From IMG/VR virus record IMGVR_UViG_3300029922_000169, positions 1-37,585 of that record: 37,585 nt of DNA; one strand, 5' to 3'. Under the pieces are notes generated by a model that did not search any database, was not told the DNA's origin, and saw only the letters and a list, made by a program, of their open reading frames with translations. This document shows positions 31,478-37,585 of the stretch, one piece after another; the stretch's first letter is position 1, and every line of letters begins with the position of its first letter. The position numbers and the translations under genes were made by a program. This DNA is from a virus.

Positions 31478-32307
31478 TGTTCAGACCAGGGGAAACGGTG
31501 TGCGTAAGTCATAACAAATATGGCTATCATAGCATTCCCCTGGACAACGCTTTAAACGGCCCTGTCACGCTTGTTCCTCCAGATACCACTAGAGACTGGG
31601 AAAAGCCAGACTCCAACGATCTTACCTTGGTCGCCCTCAACCCCATCAAGGGCTTTAGGCAGGATTTGAGCTGTACAGCCTTCCGCAACTTCCTAGTGGA
31701 GATGGACCACGGGCCACTCCCTGAGCAGCTAGCATACGCAAATAAGATCGGCTTACCCTACAGCGCCGTGGTTTTTAGCGGCAACAAAAGCCTCCACTTC
31801 CTGATCTCCCTAGCGACCGACCTACCGGATGAAGCCACCTATCGGAAGCTGTCTGAGTGGATTCTAGGCATTGCCACGATAGCTGACCAAAACACTAAGA
31901 ATCCTTCTCGCAGTATCCGTGTTCCTGGTGCATACCGGGAACCAGGAAAGAAGCAGATATTGGTGCAAATCAAAGAGCCCATCTCACTTTCTACCCTTGG
32001 AGAGTGGTTAAATAAGCATCCAGACGCCAAACCAAAAGAAAAAGAGAAACGGGAGATTTCTGGGAAGCACGATTTTAGTAAATTAAAACAATGGGTTATA
32101 GATCGATTACTTAACGGCCTAGACCCGAATCAAGGCAGAAATAAGCAATGGTTTTCCATAGCTTGCGAATTCGCCATCGCTGGATATTCAGAGGAAGACA
32201 CAATCTTAATTCTGGAGGATTTCTTCGTAGCAGATAGGGATTTCAAAGAAAGAGAATGGCTCACTTCAATACGAAGTGGATTTAAATATATCTACGACAG
32301 AAAATAA
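31444..32307 (+). CDS. Archaeo-eukaryotic-type (AEP) DNA primase
   Basis: 287 residues. The N-terminal part carries AEP superfamily features: an acidic pair in FLVEMDHG (E86, D88), the SGNKSLH motif at 112-118 with the catalytic-site His, and a NPSRSIRVPGAYREPGKKQ block at about 153-171. All are typical of phage/plasmid PriS-like primases. A C-terminal module (GRNKQWFSIACEFAIAGYSE and SIRSGFKYIY) looks like a PriCT-type helical domain. No zinc finger or TOPRIM domain is present, so it is not DnaG. GTG 31444 has a plausible AGGAAG SD; ATG 31477 is an alternative. Confidence 0.8.
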   Translation: MHETGKKLLNLMFRPGETVCVSHNKYGYHSIPLDNALNGPVTLVPPDTTRDWEKPDSNDLTLVALNPIKGFRQDLSCTAFRNFLVEMDHGPLPEQLAYANKIGLPYSAVVFSGNKSLHFLISLATDLPDEATYRKLSEWILGIATIADQNTKNPSRSIRVPGAYREPGKKQILVQIKEPISLSTLGEWLNKHPDAKPKEKEKREISGKHDFSKLKQWVIDRLLNGLDPNQGRNKQWFSIACEFAIAGYSEEDTILILEDFFVADRDFKEREWLTSIRSGFKYIYDRK

Positions 32308-32310
32308 CGT

Positions 32311-33063
32311 ATGCCAAAGCGGCTATCTATTGAATATGTTAAAGATTTTTTCAAAAGTATAGGATATACTCTTTTAACAAAAACATATGAAAACTCTAGA
32401 CAAATACTAGAAGTTGCCTGCGAAAATGGTCATGTTCATAATGTAACATTTTCTAGATTAGGATATAAAAATCAAAAATGTCACGTATGCGTTTCCAAAG
32501 CTTCTCGATTTACGATTGAATATGTAAGGAATGTATTTGAAAGTGAAGGATATAAGCTTGTCTCAGATACATACGAGCGATCTGGACAAAAATTAAAAGT
32601 GTCATGTCCTAGTGGCCATTTATGGTTTACAACTTTGAATAAGTTCAAAGATAGTAAACGAAGATGCCCCGAATGTTCTTTTCTAGGCGGTACATCTAGG
32701 TTAGAAAGGGAGTTGTTTTTGATCGTAAAAGAACAATTTCCATCTACTAAAAAGTCAAAGCACAGGCATATAAAAATTGCTCAAAAACCCCACATTCACG
32801 GTTTTGACATAGATATCTATATTCCTGAACTTAAAAAGGGAATAGAGTTTGACGGTACCTATTTTCATTCTGTTGCGGGACTCCAAAGGGGCTATCCAGA
32901 TTGGCCCCTAAAAGATCTTAAGAATTATCATAAAATTAAGGATTCCTATTTCAAATCAAAAGGTATTGACATTTTGCACATAAAAGAGGAAAATTGGAAT
33001 AGCGATAGAGAAAAATGTATAAAAGAAGTATTATTATTTTTAGGTGCTAAATGGGACGCATGA
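32311..33063 (+). CDS. Zinc-ribbon plus Vsr-like (EDxHD-type) homing endonuclease
   Basis: 250 residues. Two tandem repeats of about 60 residues each contain LSIEYVKDFFKSIGYTLL / FTIEYVRNVFESEGYKLV and end in CHVC / CPEC zinc pairs. They are followed by a nuclease domain with GFDIDIYIPELKKGIEFDG, a conserved His (YFHS), KD-rich helices and GIDILHIKEENW. This matches Vsr-like phage homing endonucleases such as I-Bth0305I. It is markedly AT-rich and sits between primase and ClpP genes. Its last codons overlap the ClpP ATG. Confidence 0.8.
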   Translation: MPKRLSIEYVKDFFKSIGYTLLTKTYENSRQILEVACENGHVHNVTFSRLGYKNQKCHVCVSKASRFTIEYVRNVFESEGYKLVSDTYERSGQKLKVSCPSGHLWFTTLNKFKDSKRRCPECSFLGGTSRLERELFLIVKEQFPSTKKSKHRHIKIAQKPHIHGFDIDIYIPELKKGIEFDGTYFHSVAGLQRGYPDWPLKDLKNYHKIKDSYFKSKGIDILHIKEENWNSDREKCIKEVLLFLGAKWDA

Positions 33064-33659
33064 ATCGGGACGACATTGATAAGTTTCACGACTATAGCAT
33101 CTATATTCCACATCGTACAATCTACATGGGGTCAGAAGGCGCTACGGAAGATGATAATTCCGAGCACGGCGTAGACCACTTGATGGCAGAGCGCACAATT
33201 AAGAATCTGCATATTTTAGATATGCAGTCCCAGGAGCCAATCACAATCATCATGAACAACCCAGGCGGAGACGTTACGCATGGTATGGCAATTTATGATG
33301 CTATCCAAGCCTGCCGTTCTCACGTAACGGTCAAGGTATTCGGCCACGCAATGAGCATGGGCTCTATCATTTTGCAGGCCGCAGATGAGCGAATCATGGC
33401 TCCTAATGCCAAATTTATGATCCACTATGGATATTTTTCAGTTGATACACACGCTAAAACTGCTGAAAAGTGGATGGAAGATAGCAAAAAAGACGACAAA
33501 TGGATGGAGAAACTGTTCCTGGATAAAATTCAGGTAAAACAGCCCCAGTTCAGCATGGCTCGTTTGCGCTCTATGTTGAATTTTGATACTATTCTCACTG
33601 CTCAGCAGACGGTAGATTTCAATCTTGCTGACAAAATTCTTGGAAAGGGCGAAGAATGA
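33051..33659 (+). CDS. clpP: Cytosolic ClpP-like serine protease
   Basis: 202 residues, close to bacterial ClpP (207). Oxyanion loop NNPGGD at 69-74, nucleophile Ser102 in HAMSMGS, His125 in MIHYG and an Asp in NFDTILTAQQTVDFNLAD give a complete triad. There is no signal peptide, so it would act in the cytoplasm, possibly with host ClpX/ClpA or as a virion-maturation protease. ATG 33051 has AGGTG at a good distance; ATG 33060 is an alternative. It is only distantly related to the exported ClpP-like protein at 6116-7012. Confidence 0.88.
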   Translation: MGRMNRDDIDKFHDYSIYIPHRTIYMGSEGATEDDNSEHGVDHLMAERTIKNLHILDMQSQEPITIIMNNPGGDVTHGMAIYDAIQACRSHVTVKVFGHAMSMGSIILQAADERIMAPNAKFMIHYGYFSVDTHAKTAEKWMEDSKKDDKWMEKLFLDKIQVKQPQFSMARLRSMLNFDTILTAQQTVDFNLADKILGKGEE

Positions 33660-33898
33660 ACGCTTTATTTATTATTTTAACATTAAATGCTGGCGGGACT
33701 ATCTACGTAAGTCCTACTGAAATCACTACAGTTGCAGATTCGCGTTGCGATCATTGGGAAGGTCATATGAATCTTTTTTCAAATGATTCCCATCTTGTTA
33801 AAGAAGAATGCACAGAAGTTGCTTTAAAAAATGGCAAATTCATTTACGTTAAGGAAAGAGCTTTAGATATCATCTCAAAGCAAAAAACCTGTAAATGA
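33656..33898 (+). CDS. Unknown small, possibly exported protein
   Basis: 80 residues. MNALFIILTLNAGG is hydrophobic and could act as a short signal peptide or anchor, but it lacks basic residues at the start. Three Cys (SRC, EEC, KTC) in the remaining part would suit disulfides if exported. AT-rich. It overlaps neighbours by 4 nt on each side. Confidence 0.6.
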   Translation: MNALFIILTLNAGGTIYVSPTEITTVADSRCDHWEGHMNLFSNDSHLVKEECTEVALKNGKFIYVKERALDIISKQKTCK

Positions 33899-34404
33899 AC
33901 ACTCTAGATATCCTGCTCATTTTTTCTATCGGCCTATATCTAGGTAACAAGCTTCCTGACTGGATCGCTAAAGCAATGGTCTGGTATGCCACGCGCCCAA
34001 TCATAAAAATGATCACGCCTACCAAGATTAAGCAGGGCAGGCTCTGCAAAGGCCCGCACAATTGGATCGCCAAAAAATTAGATATCCAAGGTAAGGAATC
34101 CAATATTTGTCGCGTATGCGGCCTGATCGAAGGCACTGGCAGAATGGCCACCGCAGAGGCTCTTGATCAAATCGAAGAGAATATGCGGTTTGACGCTCTA
34201 GAAGAGCAGGTATATCAGGACTTCGTTTCTAGAGAAAACGAAGATATCAGGAAATATTTTGCAGCAGAGTTGAAAGGCGGCTTAGACTTTGGTAAGATGG
34301 CAAAGCTTCACAATGCTGGTATCACGTTTGGGGTACGATACAACAAGTACAAATCAATCCATCTTCCGCCACTGTTGAAGAACCTGGAAAAGAGTAACTC
34401 ATGA
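33895..34404 (+). CDS. Membrane-anchored zinc-ribbon protein
   Basis: 169 residues. A hydrophobic N-terminal segment (DILLIFSIGLYLG, 5-17) is followed by basic residues, suggesting an inner-membrane anchor. A zinc-ribbon-like segment (CKGPHNW, then ICRVCGL, about 51-77) has a spacing reminiscent of the zinc tails at 16536 and 17897. The C-terminal helical half is acidic then basic. It may tether phage machinery to the membrane; no family recognised. Confidence 0.65.
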   Translation: MNTLDILLIFSIGLYLGNKLPDWIAKAMVWYATRPIIKMITPTKIKQGRLCKGPHNWIAKKLDIQGKESNICRVCGLIEGTGRMATAEALDQIEENMRFDALEEQVYQDFVSRENEDIRKYFAAELKGGLDFGKMAKLHNAGITFGVRYNKYKSIHLPPLLKNLEKSNS

Positions 34405-35051
34405 CCGATGAAAAAACTCTAGAACACATTGAATTTGAGACGAAGTATCGCGTCGAAGATCATCAGCTGATTGAATTCAAACAGATAATGGATTCTTCTC
34501 CAGAGGAAAAGAGGTTTATTTATGTCGAAGGCCCCGATTACTACTGGACGTATCCTAGTTGGTGGTTTCAAAATAACCCTCAATGGGATGAAAGCGGAAC
34601 TTTTGTCCGTTTCCGAAAACCCTCTTATGGACTCGACAACGGCAACCGTCAAGTTACTTGGAAATATAAGCCACGAGAAGCTAAAAACAATATCCAAAGA
34701 ACTGAGAATAACTGGGATATCAAGGACAAAACCGACGAATCTAGTATTACTAAACAACTACAGTGCTCAGGTTGCAAGTTCAATTTCAGCATCGTCAAAA
34801 ACTGCCACATATATATTCTTAACGATGCCACGCTCGTTTTTTACACCGTTTACGACACTACTGATGGAAAGCCTAAAAAAGCCGACTCGTTCGTTGAAAT
34901 CGAAGTCAACGAAGAGAACATGAAGAATACGACCGCAGAACAGGCCTGGGCGGTAATCGTTAAATACGAAAAGGTACTGGAAAGCATCGGCTTGAATGCC
35001 CAAAAGCGTCTTAAAAAGAGCCTTTTTGCAATGTATAAGCGCAATGTATGA
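34401..35051 (+). CDS. CYTH-domain triphosphate tunnel protein
   Basis: 216 residues. The hallmark ExExK motif is EFETK at 11-15. It is followed by charged alternating strands FVRFRKP, VTWKYK, QRTENNWDI and FVEIEVN, and a C-terminal VLESIGL...KKSLFAMY helix, the standard CYTH layout. The family acts on triphosphates (class IV adenylate cyclase, thiamine triphosphatase, RNA triphosphatase, tripolyphosphatase). An insert with ITKQLQCSGCKFNFS adds a CxxC. Which triphosphate is used cannot be told from sequence. Confidence 0.75.
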   Translation: MTDEKTLEHIEFETKYRVEDHQLIEFKQIMDSSPEEKRFIYVEGPDYYWTYPSWWFQNNPQWDESGTFVRFRKPSYGLDNGNRQVTWKYKPREAKNNIQRTENNWDIKDKTDESSITKQLQCSGCKFNFSIVKNCHIYILNDATLVFYTVYDTTDGKPKKADSFVEIEVNEENMKNTTAEQAWAVIVKYEKVLESIGLNAQKRLKKSLFAMYKRNV

Positions 35052-35275
35052 TTTCTCCAGAACTGCTCATAACCAAGCTGACAGACGAGAATGAGAAGCT
35101 TAAAAAAGAGCTAGAGCAGGCTCAAACAGATATCAAAGATTTTGAAGTTCTTGCAGTGGAATGGAAAGATGGCTACAATAGGATGAAGCGATCTCTAGAA
35201 ATCAAGGTTACGCATCTGGAACAAACCATAGAAGATATGCGCCTGGAAGCTAAAGAGGAGCGCGAACGTGAATAG
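35048..35275 (+). CDS. Short coiled-coil protein
   Basis: 75 residues, almost one continuous charged helix (LTDENEKLKKELEQAQTDIK ... EDMRLEAKEERERE). It overlaps the neighbouring genes by 4 and 8 nt. It probably oligomerises or acts as an adaptor. Not recognised. Confidence 0.6.
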   Translation: MISPELLITKLTDENEKLKKELEQAQTDIKDFEVLAVEWKDGYNRMKRSLEIKVTHLEQTIEDMRLEAKEERERE

Positions 35276-35465
35276 AAATGGCAAATCCTTTGAACAGCCT
35301 TCCGAGACTCCCGAAGAGATCGTAGGTCTATTGGGTAATATTGGCAATCGCCCAGATATTCGTGCCGTACAAGAACGTCAGGTGAAAGAAATACAGAAGC
35401 TTATAGATGAAGCTTATGCTAGAGGTCATAAAAACGGCTTCTATCTTGGAGATTATCGTGAATAA
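35268..35465 (+). CDS. Unknown 65-residue protein
   Basis: Starts at GTG 35268 within the end of the preceding gene. Pro/Glu-rich N-terminus followed by a helix (VQERQVKEIQKLIDEAYARG) and an aromatic end GFYLGDYRE. It overlaps the next gene by 8 nt. No family recognised. Confidence 0.55.
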   Translation: MNRNGKSFEQPSETPEEIVGLLGNIGNRPDIRAVQERQVKEIQKLIDEAYARGHKNGFYLGDYRE

Positions 35466-36165
35466 GTATCCTCTAGATAATCAGGCACTCGAAGAAATCT
35501 CTAGAGATGTTCTCCAACACCATCGTGCGCAAAACGAAGTGATCACGAAACTCGTTGGCTTCCTTCTGGAAGCTATGGGCGACGAAGATATGGACTGGCA
35601 TGATGCTCAGGTTTTTCTGAAAACTATGGGTATCAGAAAGAACGAATACGAGAATCACCGTTTCAACCAAAAGAACGGCTACAATACTAAGGCCAATTCT
35701 CCTTACGCGGCCACTCCACAGGAAATCGGGGTACAGATTGCTCCAATGGAAGAAAACAGGTTGAATGCCTTGGAAGCTGAAAGCGGCCCCGAAATGAGCG
35801 AAGAAGACCTCGCTGCTCATTTCAATGTTCCAGTCCCAAAGAGAAAGAGCGGTAAAAGCCTGAATAAGATGAGTCTGGAAGAGATCAACGAGTGGGAAGC
35901 TCAACAAAATAATAGTTCAGATATCTATAAAGTACAGGCTCGCATCAAGAACATAGCCCGTAGTGCTTCTGGCGGAAATCTAACTGCTCAAGGCGACATG
36001 TTAGTCAATTCGTTCACGCACGTAGTAAAAGCATTCTACGATTTTGCTGAAACTATTGAAGACAAAGACACTAAAATCAAACTGATCGAATTGACTAAAA
36101 AGCAGGAAGAAATTCCCGGCAGTCTGATATCTGCTCTTGGCGCGGGAGTAAAAATCGCAAAATGA
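35458..36165 (+). CDS. Unknown 235-residue protein
   Basis: GTG 35458 is preferred because GGAG lies 6 nt upstream at 35448-35451; a longer in-frame reading from 35407 has no SD. There is a helical N-terminal domain (about 1-65), a polar Asn/Pro-rich linker, an acidic helix (EMSEEDLAAHFNVPVPKRK) and a helical C-terminal domain. Unassigned. It overlaps the HNH-AP2 gene by 4 nt. Confidence 0.65.
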   Translation: MNKYPLDNQALEEISRDVLQHHRAQNEVITKLVGFLLEAMGDEDMDWHDAQVFLKTMGIRKNEYENHRFNQKNGYNTKANSPYAATPQEIGVQIAPMEENRLNALEAESGPEMSEEDLAAHFNVPVPKRKSGKSLNKMSLEEINEWEAQQNNSSDIYKVQARIKNIARSASGGNLTAQGDMLVNSFTHVVKAFYDFAETIEDKDTKIKLIELTKKQEEIPGSLISALGAGVKIAK

Positions 36166-36656
36166 GAGAGATTAAACTTACTCAAGATAAGGTAGCGCTA
36201 GTAGATGATGAAGATTTCGATAGAGTCAGCGCGCTAACGTGGTCTGCTCACTTAGAAAACAAAGAATATTACTATGCCGTACATAGTATTAATTGTGAGG
36301 GTAAAAAGAAACAAATTAGAATGCATCGTTTTATATTAAACGTATCAAATCCTAAAATCTATGTGGACCACGTAAATGGTGATACATTAGATAATAGAAA
36401 AGAAAACCTGAGATTAGCTTCAAACTCAGAAAATTCTAGAAATTTGACCAGACAAAGAACAAACATTTCTGGTTACAGGGGAGTATTTAAGGCTCCAGAT
36501 AGTTATAAGACTAGGCCCTGGAAAGCTGGTATAAAATATAATAACAAAAATAAACACTTAGGATATTTTGCGACTCCAGAAGAGGCCGCTAGAGTATTCG
36601 ACAAAGCAGCTAAAGAATTGTTTGGAGAATTTTGTGGAAAACTCAATTTTGAATAA
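36162..36656 (+). CDS. HNH-AP2 homing-type endonuclease
   Basis: 164 residues. The HNH core includes MHRFIL, VDHVNGDTLDNRKENLRLAS and NSENSRN (about 61-106). It is followed by an AP2-type DNA-binding domain with SGYRGVFKAPDSYKTRPWKA, HLGYFATPEEAARVFDKAAK and a GEFCGKLNF end. This is the classic phage HNH-AP2 homing endonuclease. It is AT-rich, enters with a 4-nt ATGA overlap, and its end overlaps the aminotransferase start by 23 nt. Confidence 0.9.
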   Translation: MREIKLTQDKVALVDDEDFDRVSALTWSAHLENKEYYYAVHSINCEGKKKQIRMHRFILNVSNPKIYVDHVNGDTLDNRKENLRLASNSENSRNLTRQRTNISGYRGVFKAPDSYKTRPWKAGIKYNNKNKHLGYFATPEEAARVFDKAAKELFGEFCGKLNFE

Positions 36657-37585
36657 GCAATACAAATTCGATTTTGGATTTGGCGATACTCGTGGAATCC
36701 GCGAGATCATGATGAGCCATATTCCTGGTAAATTTCTAGAAACAGATTTTGGCTCATATGGCTATCCTCCACATGTGGGTAATCCAGAGCTTATTGAGGA
36801 AGTCAGAGACTTGATTGTTGACCTGACTGGTAAGCAATATAAACATGTTCTAATCACTAATGGTGCCACAAATGCTCTTAATGCGTATATTTATGCAGCT
36901 AAGAATGGAATAACCAGAACCCTTATAACTCACCCTCTTTATTTCATGATGTATCCTGGAATTGCAAAATTACATGGATTGGAGCACAAAACTAGCTGGT
37001 CAGTGAATCCTTCCTACTACGGCGGGGAACTTGGCTTTGTTGATAGCCCAAATAATCCCACCGGAAAATTATTTACTGGACCTATTTGTGCAACTGGAAC
37101 AGTTTGGGACTCATCCTATCATACGCCAACTTATTGCGGAGTTCGCTCCAATCCAGGAAGCAAACTTAAATGTATAGGCGTAACGCCCTGCCACGAAGCT
37201 ATGGCTGGCAGCCTAAGCAAGCTTACCGGCATCAACGGGCTTCGCGTAGGGTGGCTAGCCACCGATAATGACGCTATCTTCCAGAAAGCCTACCACTACG
37301 TAGAGCACGACCTTTGTGGTGTAAGTAACCCTTCCCAGCATGCTGCCTTGCAGATACTCAAAAAGGTCAACTTACAAGAGTTTTACGAGGACTCAAAGGT
37401 CTTACTGGACACTAACCGGGACACTTTGTCCAGATTGAACCATATTTTTAGCGGCCAGCCCATCTTTCCTGTTGGCATGTATGCCCTATTTGAGGTAGAC
37501 TCTAAGCTACGAGACCTATTGGAAAGAGCTAGCGTACATACCCTGGATGGGCGTCTGATTGGCGACCATAGAGATAGCGTGCGAT
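36634..37585 (+). CDS. PLP-dependent aminotransferase (fold type I), 3'-truncated by the window
   Basis: 317 codons are visible, starting at GTG 36634 with GGAG at 36624-36627. Fold type I landmarks: the TNGATNAL cofactor-phosphate loop (75-82), SPNNPTGK (138-145), Asp159 with Tyr162 (WDSSY), Lys196 in GSLSKLTGINGLRVGW (the Schiff-base lysine), and Arg204. The PLP lysine and its partners are all present, so it is probably an active class I/II aminotransferase. Substrate is unknown. In some phages PLP enzymes take part in DNA base hypermodification or cell-wall and amino-acid metabolism; either is speculative here. The C-terminal domain continues outside the window. Confidence 0.88.
   Translation, partial: MENSILNKQYKFDFGFGDTRGIREIMMSHIPGKFLETDFGSYGYPPHVGNPELIEEVRDLIVDLTGKQYKHVLITNGATNALNAYIYAAKNGITRTLITHPLYFMMYPGIAKLHGLEHKTSWSVNPSYYGGELGFVDSPNNPTGKLFTGPICATGTVWDSSYHTPTYCGVRSNPGSKLKCIGVTPCHEAMAGSLSKLTGINGLRVGWLATDNDAIFQKAYHYVEHDLCGVSNPSQHAALQILKKVNLQEFYEDSKVLLDTNRDTLSRLNHIFSGQPIFPVGMYALFEVDSKLRDLLERASVHTLDGRLIGDHRDSVR

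Noticed and set aside
1-37585. CRISPR arrays, insertion sequences, attachment sites
   Set aside because: No regularly spaced repeats, transposase-like proteins with terminal inverted repeats, or integrase/att signals were seen. The only repeats are the zinc-tail module and the SSB linker.

Overview
This window looks like the replication, recombination and nucleotide-metabolism region of a large lytic bacteriophage that infects a Gram-negative host. The inference rests on very dense packing (most genes overlap by 1-8 nt or are a few bases apart, and the largest gap is about 140 nt), almost complete co-orientation, many GTG/TTG starts and AT-rich stand-alone endonuclease genes at gene junctions. 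A T4-like repair set (UvsW-like helicase, SbcD/SbcC, UvsX/RecA, gp32-like SSB) points the same way. Three small genes carry bacterial lipoboxes and two proteases carry Sec signal peptides, so the host should have an envelope where lipoproteins and periplasmic enzymes make sense. I cannot name the phage. No integrase, capsid, tail or lysis gene is visible.

Layout. Positions 1-583 (minus strand) hold the 5' part of a phage GroEL; everything else reads on the plus strand. 0.6-6.1 kb: UvsW-like helicase, a sigma-region-2-like protein, an endonuclease VII family protein, a possible GroES-like protein, SbcD and two unknowns. 6.1-12.6 kb: an exported ClpP-like protease, an FmdB-type zinc ribbon, SbcC, small unknowns, a RuvC-like resolvase and two proteins with disordered Pro/Ala/Gln-rich segments. 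12.6-18.8 kb: a large metallophosphoesterase resembling phage T5 A1, a coiled-coil protein, a small zinc-ribbon/HTH protein, RNase HI, a possible PD-(D/E)XK nuclease, a DEDDh exonuclease, a NADAR-family glycosidase, two proteins sharing a zinc-ribbon tail, and three small lipoproteins. 18.8-24 kb: a full-length bacterial-type DNA polymerase III alpha subunit, an HNH endonuclease and a secreted subtilase. 24-33 kb: SSB, RecA/UvsX, an unassigned structured RNA ending in a terminator, a second sigma-like protein, a DnaB-like helicase, an archaeo-eukaryotic-type primase and a Vsr-like homing endonuclease. 33-37.6 kb: a cytosolic ClpP, a membrane-anchored zinc protein, a CYTH-domain protein, small coiled-coil genes, an HNH-AP2 endonuclease and a truncated PLP-dependent aminotransferase.

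How they fit. The phage appears to build much of its own replisome: a C-family polymerase with a separate proofreading exonuclease, a SF4 helicase, an AEP primase rather than DnaG, SSB, RNase H and recombination factors. A sliding clamp and loader are not in this window. Folding and proteolysis (GroEL, two ClpP-like enzymes, subtilase), envelope proteins, NADAR, CYTH and the aminotransferase look like host-takeover, counter-defence or DNA-modification functions, but those roles are inferred.

Regulation. Several -10 elements sit 6-7 nt before a start codon (653, 2177, 23033), predicting leaderless mRNAs. A perfect TTGACA-17-TATAAT promoter lies at 3176-3204, and a start-codon-masking hairpin lies at 2152-2178. 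The 137-nt gap at 27657-27793 contains a multibranched RNA with a T-tract terminator and is the strongest candidate here for something undescribed.
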